This document shows positions 8,747-18,242 of a stretch of 64,000 bases of DNA, piece by piece. A program made the translations under genes and the position numbers. The DNA is from Macrococcoides canis (GTDB lineage Bacteria; Bacillota; Bacilli; Staphylococcales; Staphylococcaceae), in assembly GCF_002119805.1 (NCBI RefSeq), contig NZ_CP021059.1, positions 682,001 through 746,000 of the forward strand, given 5' to 3'. How positions within the stretch are numbered: the stretch's first letter is position 1; every line of letters starts with the position of its first letter. Under the pieces are notes generated by a model. That model saw nothing but the letters and a program-made list of their open reading frames with translations, was not told the origin of the DNA and searched no databases.

Positions 8747-9280
8747 ATGGAATTAACACATGCAATTAAAGAGAGAAGAAGTATTAAGCAATATGAAGAT
8801 ACAATTGTTGATGACAGTATGGTGAAGTCAGCAATTGAACTTGCAACATATACGCCGAACCATGGTATGCGTGAACCTTGGCGTGTAATATGGGTGAAGA
8901 AAGAGCGATTAGCTGATTTCGGACAGTTGTTTGCAGAAATCGCCTTTAAAAATAATGAGGAGAAGTATCTGACTCATATAGAAACTGTTAAGAAGTTAGC
9001 TGGGGTGCTTGTCGTAGTTGGCAAACGCGATCGCCGTCAGAAAGAAAATTTAGAAGATGTACTTGCAATTGGTGGGTTTATGCAGACATTATCACTCGCC
9101 CTATTTGAAAACGGTGTCGGTAGCTGTATAAAAACACAGCCACCTTATTTAAACCCCAAAATGAACGAAGCATTAAATATAGCTGGTGATGAAATGATCT
9201 ATGGTGCGATTTATTTAACGGCACAAACTGAAGCACCGTATAAAGAGAGAAAAAATGAACAGCTGATTACGATTTTTTAA
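8747..9280 (+). CDS. Nitroreductase family protein, probably iron-regulated (NtrA-like)
   Basis: FMN-dependent NAD(P)H oxidoreductase of the nitroreductase superfamily, 177 residues. The FMN phosphate-binding start (IKERRSIKQY), the TYTPNHGMREPWRVI block and the C-terminal GDEMIYGAIYLT are typical. ATG 8747 follows GAGGGGA; the longer in-frame start at 8642 lies inside aroD and is rejected. The promoter carries a near-consensus Fur box, so expression should rise under iron starvation. S. aureus has a Fur-regulated nitroreductase, NtrA, implicated in using iron from siderophores; equivalence here is inference from family, regulation and neighbourhood. Confidence 0.88.
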   Translation: MELTHAIKERRSIKQYEDTIVDDSMVKSAIELATYTPNHGMREPWRVIWVKKERLADFGQLFAEIAFKNNEEKYLTHIETVKKLAGVLVVVGKRDRRQKENLEDVLAIGGFMQTLSLALFENGVGSCIKTQPPYLNPKMNEALNIAGDEMIYGAIYLTAQTEAPYKERKNEQLITIF

Positions 9281-9329
9281 GTGAAAGTTGCCCGTATGAT
9301 GGCGTGTTTGTGCAAAATGACCCGCCGGC

Positions 9330-9353
9330 GCCCAAACAGAGCAATATACGTGC
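9330..9353. repeat. Solitary diverged copy of the 40-bp repeat
   Basis: GCCCAAACAG followed by AGCAATATACGTGC closely matches the repeat junction GCCCAAACAG-CAGGCTATACGTGC of the array at 20751-21011. It lies between the nitroreductase and the convergent thioredoxin gene. Confidence 0.5.
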
Positions 9354-9361
9354 ATAATCAT

Positions 9362-9402
9362 CAAAAAAACTGCACATCCACTTAACTGGATGCGCAGTTT
9401 TA
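9362..9402 (-). terminator. Terminator of the thioredoxin-like gene (bidirectional)
   Basis: Long stem AAACTGCACATCCA/TGGATGCGCAGTTT (one mismatch) with loop CTTAAC; on the minus strand it ends in seven T. It can also stop readthrough from the nitroreductase. Confidence 0.85.
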
Positions 9403-9405
9403 TCT

Positions 9406-9729
9406 TTATTTCGTTAAATGTTCTGCTAAAAATGCTTTCACTGATTCAGGCGTTTTAGCATTTGCTGAATGCAGGTGTGCTAACTTTTCACTGTTCTTGA
9501 AGATTAAGATACTTGGAATACCCATAACGTCATTCTCATCTGCTGCTTCAGGTACTTGGTCACGATTAATTTTATACCAGTTATAGTTATGATATTCGTC
9601 AACGATTGGATCGATCCAGAAGTCCATACGTGTACAGTCTGGACACCAGTCTGCGAAGAACTTGATAACAACAGGTTCCTCACTTTCAATAATCTCTTTA
9701 AACTCTTCATATTGACTAATTGTTCTCAC
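9406..9729 (-). CDS. Thioredoxin-like protein (CPDC active site)
   Basis: Predicted cytoplasmic thiol-disulfide protein of 107 residues. Active site WCPDC with Cys29 and Cys32 and the conserved cis-Pro72 in GIPS mark a thioredoxin fold, but CPDC replaces the classical CGPC, so redox potential and partners probably differ from TrxA. The start is GTG at 9729 with AAGGAG upstream on the minus strand. It is divergent from the ArsC/Spx-like gene, another cysteine-redox protein, an arrangement shared with staphylococci. No export signal. Confidence 0.88.
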   Translation of the reverse strand: MRTISQYEEFKEIIESEEPVVIKFFADWCPDCTRMDFWIDPIVDEYHNYNWYKINRDQVPEAADENDVMGIPSILIFKNSEKLAHLHSANAKTPESVKAFLAEHLTK

Positions 9730-9856
9730 TTTTATTACTCCTTATATGCTTTTTTCATATTATACCCCTTTTTTATATGTATTAAAAAGAAAACGCTTAG
9801 TTGTCGGAATCTTCCAAAGTTGTTATGATTGATATATCACATTCAGGAGGTTACAT

Positions 9857-10210
9857 ATGATCAAATTTTATCAGTTACCAAGCTGTACTACATGCAGAAA
9901 AGCAGCAAAATATCTTACGGATAATGGTGTGAGTTTCGAGCCGATTCACATTGTGGAACATACACCAACTGCAAAAGAGTTTGATACAATCGTTAACAAT
10001 ACAGGTATTGATGTGGATCTATTATTCAATAAGCTGGGTACAAAGTATAAGGAGCTTAATTTGAAGGAAACATTACAAGATAAATCATACGAGGAGAAAT
10101 TAGAACTTCTTGCATCTGATGGTATGCTTGTGAAGCGTCCTTTAGCTGTTAATAAAGATAAAATCACTTTAGGATTCAAAGAAGCGGACTATAAACAAAC
10201 TTGGTTATAA
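9857..10210 (+). CDS. ArsC/Spx/MgsR family protein (YusI-like)
   Basis: Member of the arsenate reductase/Spx fold family, 117 residues. The N-terminal CTTC (Cys10, Cys13) in PSCTTCRKAAKYL and the Arg/Pro motif KRPLAV are characteristic. The sequence is closer in length and layout to the YusI group than to Spx, which carries RNA-polymerase-binding features. AGGAGG precedes the ATG. The gene lies directly upstream of gcvH, as yusI does next to yusH (gcvH) in B. subtilis. Whether it acts as a glutaredoxin-type reductase or a regulator cannot be told from sequence. Confidence 0.87.
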   Translation: MIKFYQLPSCTTCRKAAKYLTDNGVSFEPIHIVEHTPTAKEFDTIVNNTGIDVDLLFNKLGTKYKELNLKETLQDKSYEEKLELLASDGMLVKRPLAVNKDKITLGFKEADYKQTWL

Positions 10211-10283
10211 AAAAGATTGAAGAAACGCTTACATTATGTCATTATAAAAGTGTTAAGTATTTTATTTATATGGAGGGCTTATA

Positions 10284-10652
10284 ATGTCAAACTTAAAATT
10301 TTCAAAAGATCATGAGTGGGTTAAATCAGAAGATAACGTAAAAGTAATCGGAATTACAGACTTTGCACAATCAGAATTAGGGGATATCGTATTCGTTGAA
10401 CTTCCAGAAGTGGGCGATGAAATTACTACAGGTTCACCATTTGGTAGCGTTGAGTCAGTTAAAACTGTTTCTGAATTATATGCTCCAATCTCAGGTAAAG
10501 TTGTTGAAGTTAACTCTGAATTAGAAGATTCTCCTGAATTAGTAAACGAATCTGCTATGGATCAAGCTTGGATGATTAAAGTTGAAGCAGATGACAGCGA
10601 ACTTGGTGATTTAATGGATCAAGCGCAATATGATGAAATGATTAATGCATAA
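10284..10652 (+). CDS. gcvH: Glycine cleavage system H protein
   Basis: Lipoyl carrier shuttling the aminomethyl group in glycine cleavage; in B. subtilis GcvH is also the obligatory intermediate in lipoate transfer to other complexes. The 122 residues include the lipoylation motif [15 protein letters not shown] with Lys60 and the conserved start [13 protein letters not shown] precedes the ATG. No gcvT or gcvP is adjacent, consistent with a lipoyl-relay role; lipA lies 15 kb away in this window. It is followed by its own terminator. Confidence 0.96.
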   Translation: MSNLKFSKDHEWVKSEDNVKVIGITDFAQSELGDIVFVELPEVGDEITTGSPFGSVESVKTVSELYAPISGKVVEVNSELEDSPELVNESAMDQAWMIKVEADDSELGDLMDQAQYDEMINA

Positions 10653-10663
10653 GTGATATACTT

Positions 10664-10694
10664 TCCTTGATAATTAATTTATCAAGGATTTTTT
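10664..10694 (+). terminator. Terminator of gcvH
   Basis: Stem CCTTGATAA/TTATCAAGG with an AT loop and six T, about 13 bases after the gcvH stop. Confidence 0.85.
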
Positions 10695-10719
10695 AATATG
10701 ACGAAAAAGGTGATGGACA

Positions 10720-11109
10720 ATGTCTGTAATTCAAAAGGTCATCGTAGTAGAAGGTAAGCGAGACAAGAAAAGATTACAAGAAGTATTAACGGAACCTGTA
10801 CATATTATTTGCACGCATGGCACGATGGGCATTGAAAAGCTAGATGCCATGATTGAAGATCTGTATCATCATAAAGTTTATATCATGACCGACAGCGATA
10901 AAGCAGGTCGTAAGATTAGAGCATGGTTTAAACGCCATCTCAGTGAAGGGCATCATATCTATATCGATCCTAAGTATGGAGAGGTGAGTAACTGTCCTTT
11001 AGAATATCTGGCGAAAGTTGTCAGTCGTCATGACTTCGAGATTAAACCACAGTTTGAATGGAAAGGTAAGTCACAGCCGTATGAGTATCAGAACGCATTT
11101 GCAATCTAA
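10720..11109 (+). CDS. Toprim domain protein
   Basis: A 129-residue protein consisting almost entirely of a Toprim fold, the metal-dependent catalytic domain of primases, topoisomerases and ribonuclease M5. The conserved Glu is in VVEGKRDKKR (E11) and the DxD pair in MTDSDKAGRK (D58, D60). It is shorter than RNase M5 and lacks its C-terminal domain. AAAGGTGATGG precedes the ATG. The next gene overlaps its end by 29 bp, implying coupled translation. The same pair follows gcvH in S. aureus. Substrate unknown. Confidence 0.85.
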   Translation: MSVIQKVIVVEGKRDKKRLQEVLTEPVHIICTHGTMGIEKLDAMIEDLYHHKVYIMTDSDKAGRKIRAWFKRHLSEGHHIYIDPKYGEVSNCPLEYLAKVVSRHDFEIKPQFEWKGKSQPYEYQNAFAI

Positions 11110-11392
11110 AGATCTACAGACAGTACAAGATGATTATATTATTTTTGGTTATACCCCTTTTTGCGGCACATGCAAGCTCGCAGAAAAGATGCTGGATATC
11201 GTGAATATGTCGCTTAAGCTAGATATATTAAAGCTGGATTTGAATTATTATGAATCGCTCAGTACGCAATACAAAATTTCTAGTGTGCCTGTACTGCTTA
11301 TCGTCAAAGATAATGAAGTCGTCGATATGATATTTCGATTTGAATCAGTTACTTCAATATACGAAATATTGTCGAAATCTATTGACGAATAA
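11081..11392 (+). CDS. Thioredoxin-like protein (CGTC active site)
   Basis: Small thioredoxin-fold protein, 103 residues, with FCGTC (Cys28, Cys31) and the cis-Pro region SSVPVLLIV (Pro70). I place the start at ATG 11081, inside the Toprim gene, because an AAAGGTAAG sequence lies upstream and the mature length then fits the fold; an in-frame ATG at 11018 would add an unrelated extension. The two genes overlap in different frames. Its last codons contain the -35 element of the metN promoter. Partner proteins are unknown. Confidence 0.78.
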   Translation: MSIRTHLQSKDLQTVQDDYIIFGYTPFCGTCKLAEKMLDIVNMSLKLDILKLDLNYYESLSTQYKISSVPVLLIVKDNEVVDMIFRFESVTSIYEILSKSIDE

Positions 11393-11410
11393 TTCAAACT
11401 GCTTTATTAT
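11382..11410 (+). promoter_or_regulatory. Promoter of the metNIQ leader
   Basis: TTGACG (11382-11387), 17 bp, TATTAT (11405-11410). The -35 overlaps the end of the preceding thioredoxin-like gene; the SAM riboswitch starts about 30 bases downstream. Confidence 0.75.
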
Positions 11411-11439
11411 AAAACACATTAACAAAACAATTTAATAGT

Positions 11440-11600
11440 TGCTCTTATCAAGAGAGGTGGAGGGATGTGCCCTTTGAAGCCCGGCAACCGTCTGAAAAGA
11501 AATGGTGCCAATTCACATAAAGTGTAAACTTTAGAAGATGAGAGAGTCGAATATATCATTATGTCGTCTTTCTTATGTACTTAAGAAAGACGACTTTTTT
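11440..11600 (+). ncRNA. SAM-I (S-box) riboswitch with terminator
   Basis: Binds S-adenosylmethionine and stops transcription of the methionine importer when SAM is plentiful. The P1 strand CTCTTATCAAGAG, the GAGGTGGAGGGA block, GAAGCCCGGCAACC and GGTGCCAATTC are the hallmark S-box elements in order. The aptamer closes near GATGAGAG (about 11539-11546). The terminator is a 13-bp stem starting GTCGTCTTTC at 11563 with its partner ending GACGAC at 11594, followed by six T; the metN ribosome site follows immediately. Confidence 0.95.
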
Positions 11601-11616
11601 ATTTAGGAGGATGCAT

Positions 11617-12645
11617 GTGATTAAGTTAAATAATGTTGTAAAGACATTTACAACGAAAAAAGGAGACATCACAGCTGTCGATCATGTTTCACTGGATATT
11701 ACTCAAGGTGAAATCTACGGAATCATCGGTTTTAGTGGTGCAGGTAAAAGTACGTTAATTCGTATGTTTAACGGTTTAGAAAAACCGACATCTGGGGAAG
11801 TGACGGTCGATAATGATATTATCAACCAGCTGGATCAGAAAACTTTGAATAAGAAACGTCAGAAGATATCGATGATCTTCCAGCATTTCAATTTATTATG
11901 GTCGCGTACAGTTTATGACAATATTGCGCTGCCGCTTGAAATTGCGGGTGTCAAGAAATCTGATATCGACGGTAAGGTAAAGTCTTTAATCAATCTTGTC
12001 GGACTAAACGGTCGAGAAAATGCATATCCTTCAGAACTGTCTGGTGGTCAAAAACAGCGTGTTGGTATCGCGCGTGCACTGAGTAACGATCCGAAAGTGC
12101 TGCTATGCGATGAAGCGACGAGCGCACTTGATCCCCAGACGACAGACGAAATTCTTGATCTGCTTGTGGATATCAACAAGAAGCTGAACTTAACAATCGT
12201 GCTGATTACGCATGAGATGGAAGTTATCCGTAAGATCTGTCACCGTGTCGCAGTGATGGAGCACGGTAAAGTCGTGGAAGAAGGTTCAGTATTAAGTGTA
12301 TTCAACAATCCGCAGACAAACATTACGAAACGCTTCGTAAAAGATGATATATCTGACGAAGAGCTTGAAGCTTCTATTAAGGATATTAAAGCACAGTATC
12401 CTGTAGGCACACTGCTTCGACTTAAGTTCGTCGGTTCTGCAACTGGACAACCGATTGTCAGTCAAGTGATACAGAAATATGGTCTGGATATGAATATTCT
12501 GGCTGGTAACGTAAAACATACCCAAGCAGGGTCATTTGGACATTTAATCGTCCATCTAACGTCTGTGAATGGTGACCTTGTAAAAATTGCAGATGAGCTT
12601 AAGCGTCACGGTGTAGAAGTGGAGGTAGAACAAGATGCAAACTAG
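11617..12645 (+). CDS. metN: Methionine ABC transporter, ATP-binding protein
   Basis: ATPase of the MetNIQ importer for methionine. The 342 residues carry Walker A GFSGAGKST (38-46), the signature LSGGQKQRVG, Walker B VLLCDEATSALD, and a C-terminal NIL/ACT-like domain (about 265-342) that in this family senses intracellular methionine. GTG 11617 is chosen: AGGAGG ends at 11610, giving six-base spacing, whereas the ATG at 11611 abuts the ribosome site. The SAM-I riboswitch directly upstream confirms methionine as substrate. metI overlaps its end by 11 bp. Confidence 0.95.
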   Translation: MIKLNNVVKTFTTKKGDITAVDHVSLDITQGEIYGIIGFSGAGKSTLIRMFNGLEKPTSGEVTVDNDIINQLDQKTLNKKRQKISMIFQHFNLLWSRTVYDNIALPLEIAGVKKSDIDGKVKSLINLVGLNGRENAYPSELSGGQKQRVGIARALSNDPKVLLCDEATSALDPQTTDEILDLLVDINKKLNLTIVLITHEMEVIRKICHRVAVMEHGKVVEEGSVLSVFNNPQTNITKRFVKDDISDEELEASIKDIKAQYPVGTLLRLKFVGSATGQPIVSQVIQKYGLDMNILAGNVKHTQAGSFGHLIVHLTSVNGDLVKIADELKRHGVEVEVEQDAN

Positions 12646-13330
12646 TTTTTCAGATACGCTTAAAGAGATGCTGAGTTTCAAGAATGTAGTCTGGCCAGAT
12701 GTATGGCTAGCGACAATTGAAACATTGCAAATGACTTTAATTGCGACATTCTTTACATTTTTCTTCGGATTGATTATTGGAATCATCTTATTCCTGACAT
12801 CACGCAGTAAAAATAAAGGTGTACGTATCTTTTATTCCATCACTGCATTTTTAGTGAATTTATTCAGAGCGATACCATTTATTATTTTGATCTTGCTCCT
12901 GTTCCCTTTCACGAACTTAATTATGCACACGATCAGCGGGGTAAAAGGTGCATTACCGGCACTCATTATCGGTGCTTCACCGTTTTATGCGCGACTTGTT
13001 GAGATTGCGATGAAAGAAATCGATAAAGGCGTAATTGAAGCAGTGCAGTCGATGGGTGCAAATACTTTTACATTAATTCGTAAAGTATTGATTCCTGAAA
13101 GTTTACCGGCACTTGTGTCTGGTATTACTGTAACAGCGATTGCTTTAGTAGGGTCTACTGCCATTGCCGGCGTTATCGGAGCAGGTGGTTTAGGTAACTT
13201 AGCCTATTTAGTAGGATTCACTAGAGCACAGAATGATGTCATCTTAGTTTCAACAGTATTAATTTTAGTGCTTGTATTCGCGATACAATTTATCGGTGAT
13301 ATGATCACGAAACGTATTGATAAACGATAA
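12635..13330 (+). CDS. metI: Methionine ABC transporter, permease
   Basis: Membrane subunit of the methionine importer, also called MetP in Bacillus. The 231 residues have about five transmembrane helices and the EAA coupling loop (EIDKGVIEAVQSMGANTFTL) that contacts MetN; the C-terminal GSTAIAGVIGAGGLGNLAY segment is typical of the family. The ATG lies inside metN (11-bp overlap) with GGAGG just upstream, so translation is coupled. Second gene of the riboswitch-controlled operon. Confidence 0.95.
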   Translation: MQTSFSDTLKEMLSFKNVVWPDVWLATIETLQMTLIATFFTFFFGLIIGIILFLTSRSKNKGVRIFYSITAFLVNLFRAIPFIILILLLFPFTNLIMHTISGVKGALPALIIGASPFYARLVEIAMKEIDKGVIEAVQSMGANTFTLIRKVLIPESLPALVSGITVTAIALVGSTAIAGVIGAGGLGNLAYLVGFTRAQNDVILVSTVLILVLVFAIQFIGDMITKRIDKR

Positions 13331-13384
13331 TCAGTTCCAATGGAATTTGACTATAAATTAAATAATGGAAAGAGAGTGGATTAA

Positions 13385-14209
13385 ATGAAAAAGTTTATAT
13401 CATTATTATTCGTAGCAACATTAGTACTTGTACTTGCAGCTTGTGGAGGTAACGAAAAGAAAACTTCTAAAGAAGAAGATAAGACGATTACAGTCGGCGC
13501 TTCTCCTGCACCACATGCGGAATTACTTGAACAAGTTAAACCAGCATTAGAAAAAGAAGGCTATACATTAAAGATTAAAACAATCAATGACTATACAACA
13601 CCGAATCGTTTTTTAAATGATGGTGAATTAGATGCGAACTTCTTCCAGCATACACCATACTTAGACACAGAAAAGAAAGCAAAAGGATACAAAATTGAAT
13701 CAGCAGGTAACGTTCATATCGAACCGATGGCTGTTTACTCAAAAAAATATAAATCATTAAAAGAGCTTCCAGAAAACGCTGAAGTATTTGTATCAAATAA
13801 CCCAGCTGAAGAAGGCCGTTTCCTATCATTCTTCACTGAAGCAGGATTAATCACATTAAAAGACGGTGTTGATCCAGTAAAAGCTACATTTAAAGATATT
13901 AAAGAAAACAAGAAAAACATTAAATTTAACAACAAGCAAAGTGCTGAATTCTTACCGAAATCATACAACAATGGTGAAGGGGATGCAGTAATCATCAACT
14001 CTAACTTTGCACTTGAAAATAAATTGAATCCTGTAAAAGATTCAATCGCTATCGAAAAAAGTGACTCACCGTACGCGAACTTAATCGCAGTACAAGAAGG
14101 ACACAAAGATGATGCTAAGATTAAAGCGTTAGTAAAAGCTTTACAATCTAAAGAAACACAAGATTTTATCAATAAAAAATATGATGGCGCTGTAATTCCA
14201 GCGAAATAA
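13385..14209 (+). CDS. metQ: Methionine-binding lipoprotein
   Basis: Extracellular substrate-binding subunit, anchored by a lipid on Cys20 (lipobox VLAAC). The 274 residues belong to the NlpA/MetQ family; the mature part starts with a Lys-rich linker and carries family blocks such as DANFFQHTPYLD, VFVSNNPAEEGR and YANLIAVQEG. It follows metI by 54 bp with AGAGAG before the ATG, and is closed by a terminator, so metN-metI-metQ form one riboswitch-controlled unit. MetQ proteins can bind D- or L-methionine; exact preference cannot be read here. Confidence 0.94.
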   Translation: MKKFISLLFVATLVLVLAACGGNEKKTSKEEDKTITVGASPAPHAELLEQVKPALEKEGYTLKIKTINDYTTPNRFLNDGELDANFFQHTPYLDTEKKAKGYKIESAGNVHIEPMAVYSKKYKSLKELPENAEVFVSNNPAEEGRFLSFFTEAGLITLKDGVDPVKATFKDIKENKKNIKFNNKQSAEFLPKSYNNGEGDAVIINSNFALENKLNPVKDSIAIEKSDSPYANLIAVQEGHKDDAKIKALVKALQSKETQDFINKKYDGAVIPAK

Positions 14210-14218
14210 TATTTGAAA

Positions 14219-14252
14219 TGATGGATGTTCTCTAAGAGCATTCATCTTTTTT
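14219..14252 (+). terminator. Terminator of metNIQ
   Basis: Imperfect stem GATGGATGTTC/GCATTCATC followed by seven T, nine bases after the metQ stop. Confidence 0.8.
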
Positions 14253-14322
14253 TATTATTTAATCTCATTTAATTCATATTCGTTCTCAATTACGTTATAA
14301 TTAAAACTGTGATTTATGTCAT

Positions 14323-14357
14323 AGGTCTTTGACCTTAGATTAAAATTATTATAAACT
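14323..14357 (+). promoter_or_regulatory. Putative suf operon promoter with inverted repeat
   Basis: TTGACC (14329-14334) with TAAACT 17 bp downstream is a possible promoter. The -35 lies in the inverted repeat AGGTC-TTT-GACCT (14323-14335), which could be an operator. Both readings are tentative. Confidence 0.35.
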
Positions 14358-14396
14358 AGATAAGATGAAAATTTTATATAAATGGAGGACATCAAT

Positions 14397-15173
14397 ATGG
14401 TATCAGTATTAGAAATTAAAGATTTACACGTTGAGATAGAAGGTAAGGAAATTTTAAAAGGTGTAAACCTGACGATTAAACAAAACGAAGTACATGCAAT
14501 TATGGGTCCTAACGGAACAGGTAAATCAACTTTATCTGCTGCAATCATGGGTCATCCGAAATATACGGTAACTAAAGGGGAAGTATTACTTGATGGTGAG
14601 AACGTATTAGAGATGGAAGTTGACGAACGTGCTCAGGCTGGTCTTTTCTTAGCAATGCAATATCCATCTGAAATTTCTGGTGTGACAAACGCAGACTTCT
14701 TACGTTCAGCAATCAATGCGAAACGCGAAGAAGGTAACGAAATCAACTTAATGCAGTTTATCAAGAAATTAGATAAGAACATGGAGTTCTTAGAGATGGA
14801 TCTTGATATGGCACAACGTTATTTAAATGAAGGATTCTCTGGTGGAGAAAAGAAACGTAATGAAATTCTTCAGTTAATGATGTTAGAACCTAAGTTTGCG
14901 ATTTTAGATGAAATTGACTCAGGTTTAGATATCGACGCGCTTAAAGTTGTATCAAAAGGAATTAACGAAATGCGTGGAGAAAACTTCGGATGCTTAATCA
15001 TCACGCATTACCAACGTCTATTAAACTACATTACTCCAGACCACGTTCACGTAATGATGCAAGGTCGCGTTGTAAAATCAGGTGGAGAAGAACTTGCACA
15101 ACGTCTTGAAAAAGAAGGATACGACTGGATTAAACAAGAGTTAAATATTCAAGATGAAACTGTAGATGCATAA
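14397..15173 (+). CDS. sufC: Fe-S cluster assembly ATPase SufC
   Basis: Cytosolic ABC-type ATPase that drives conformational change of the SufBCD scaffold during Fe-S cluster assembly. 258 residues: Walker A GPNGTGKS (37-44), signature [11 protein letters not shown], Walker [13 protein letters not shown], and the SufC-typical [12 protein letters not shown]-loop. ATG 14397 is used because AATGGAGG lies just upstream; the in-frame ATG at 14382 is part of that ribosome site. First gene of sufCDSUB, the Firmicute order, and the main Fe-S system seen here. Confidence 0.97.
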   Translation: MVSVLEIKDLHVEIEGKEILKGVNLTIKQNEVHAIMGPNGTGKSTLSAAIMGHPKYTVTKGEVLLDGENVLEMEVDERAQAGLFLAMQYPSEISGVTNADFLRSAINAKREEGNEINLMQFIKKLDKNMEFLEMDLDMAQRYLNEGFSGGEKKRNEILQLMMLEPKFAILDEIDSGLDIDALKVVSKGINEMRGENFGCLIITHYQRLLNYITPDHVHVMMQGRVVKSGGEELAQRLEKEGYDWIKQELNIQDETVDA

Positions 15174-15203
15174 ACCTGATTAAACATATAGGAGGAACTA
15201 TTC

Positions 15204-16508
15204 ATGAGTAATACGATAGATTTTACACACGAGATTTTAACGAATCTTTCATCTGAACGTAATGAACCATCATGGATGCAAACATTACGTCAAGATGCAT
15301 TCAATAAATTAAATACAATCGATATGCCAAAACCAGATAAAACGAAACTGGATAAATGGAATTTCGATGTGCATCATAAAGTAGTAGAAAGCGACACATT
15401 TACATCTAAAGAAACATTACCTGAATCTGTTAAAGCATTGATCGACCTAGAGAATACACATAACTTAATTGTTCAGCATAACAATACACCTGCTTTCATT
15501 GAAATTGAGGAGAAACTTCAATCTCAAGGTGTGATTATTACTGATATTCAAACTGCGCTTTCTGAGCATAGTGATCTTGTAAAGCAATATTATATGACAG
15601 ATGCGGTCAAAGTTGATGAACACCGTTTAACAGCGCTTCATGCTGCAATGATGAATGGTGGACTGTTTATCTACGTACCACGCAACGTTGTGATTGAACA
15701 TCCAGTACAGTATATTGTGCTTCATGATAATGAAGAGGCGAACCTGTTCAACCATATCATTATTGTTGCAGATGAAAGCTCTGAAGTAACTTACGTTGAG
15801 AACTACTTATCAGAAGTGACGTCAGCAAAAGGACAATTGAACATTATTTCAGAAGTAATCGCTAAAGACAATGCGAAAATTAACTACGGTGCGGTTGATT
15901 TCTTAAATAAAGATCTCGTTGGTCATGTCATTCGTCGCGGTGTTGCATCTCGTGATGCAGTAATTGACTGGGCTTTAGGCTTAATGAATGATGGGGATAC
16001 AATTCATGACAACACGACTTACTTAATGGGCGATGATTCTAAGAGTAATCTTAAGATTGTTGTTGTCGGTCGTGGATCTCAGAAACTTAACTTTACATCA
16101 CAGATTATTCAGTACGGTAAACGTTCTGAAGGCCACATCTTAAAACATGGTGTAATGAAAGACAGCGCATCATCTATCTTTAACGGTATTGGATACATTA
16201 AACATGGTGGAACGAAAGCAGATGCACAACAAGAGTCACGCGTGTTAATGCTCTCTGAGAAAGCACGTGGAGATGCGAACCCAATTCTATTGATTGATGA
16301 AGACGATGTAACAGCTGGACACGCAGCATCTGTTGGCCGTGTTGACCCGATGCAGTTATTCTACTTAATGAGTAGAGGTATTTCTAAACAAGAAGCAGAG
16401 CGTCTGGTAATACATGGTTTCTTAGCGCCTGTTGTTAATGCATTACCGATTGAAGCGGTTAAGAAGCAGCTTACAGAAGTAATTGAGTCAAAAGTAACTG
16501 GTAAATAA
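15204..16508 (+). CDS. sufD: Fe-S cluster assembly protein SufD
   Basis: Scaffold partner of SufB in the SufBC2D complex. The 434 residues share the right-handed beta-helix core with SufB (visible in HGGTKADAQQESRVLMLSEKA and [27 protein letters not shown]). Compared with SufB it lacks the extra N-terminal conserved blocks. GGAGG precedes the ATG, 30 bp after sufC. The conserved His in AGHAASVG corresponds to the residue proposed to take part in cluster assembly at the SufB-SufD interface. Confidence 0.96.
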   Translation: MSNTIDFTHEILTNLSSERNEPSWMQTLRQDAFNKLNTIDMPKPDKTKLDKWNFDVHHKVVESDTFTSKETLPESVKALIDLENTHNLIVQHNNTPAFIEIEEKLQSQGVIITDIQTALSEHSDLVKQYYMTDAVKVDEHRLTALHAAMMNGGLFIYVPRNVVIEHPVQYIVLHDNEEANLFNHIIIVADESSEVTYVENYLSEVTSAKGQLNIISEVIAKDNAKINYGAVDFLNKDLVGHVIRRGVASRDAVIDWALGLMNDGDTIHDNTTYLMGDDSKSNLKIVVVGRGSQKLNFTSQIIQYGKRSEGHILKHGVMKDSASSIFNGIGYIKHGGTKADAQQESRVLMLSEKARGDANPILLIDEDDVTAGHAASVGRVDPMQLFYLMSRGISKQEAERLVIHGFLAPVVNALPIEAVKKQLTEVIESKVTGK

Positions 16509-18222
<1,714 letters not shown>

Positions 18223-18242
18223 AATAAAAGGAGTGACGTCAA

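Noticed and set aside
10217-10245. cre or promoter upstream of gcvH (GAAACGCTTACA)
   Set aside because: Only one half-site matches the cre consensus; the promoter reading is weak, so not listed.
13735-14241. Minus-strand frame of 168 codons
   Set aside because: Antisense to metQ, a well-recognised gene; product looks like a codon shadow.
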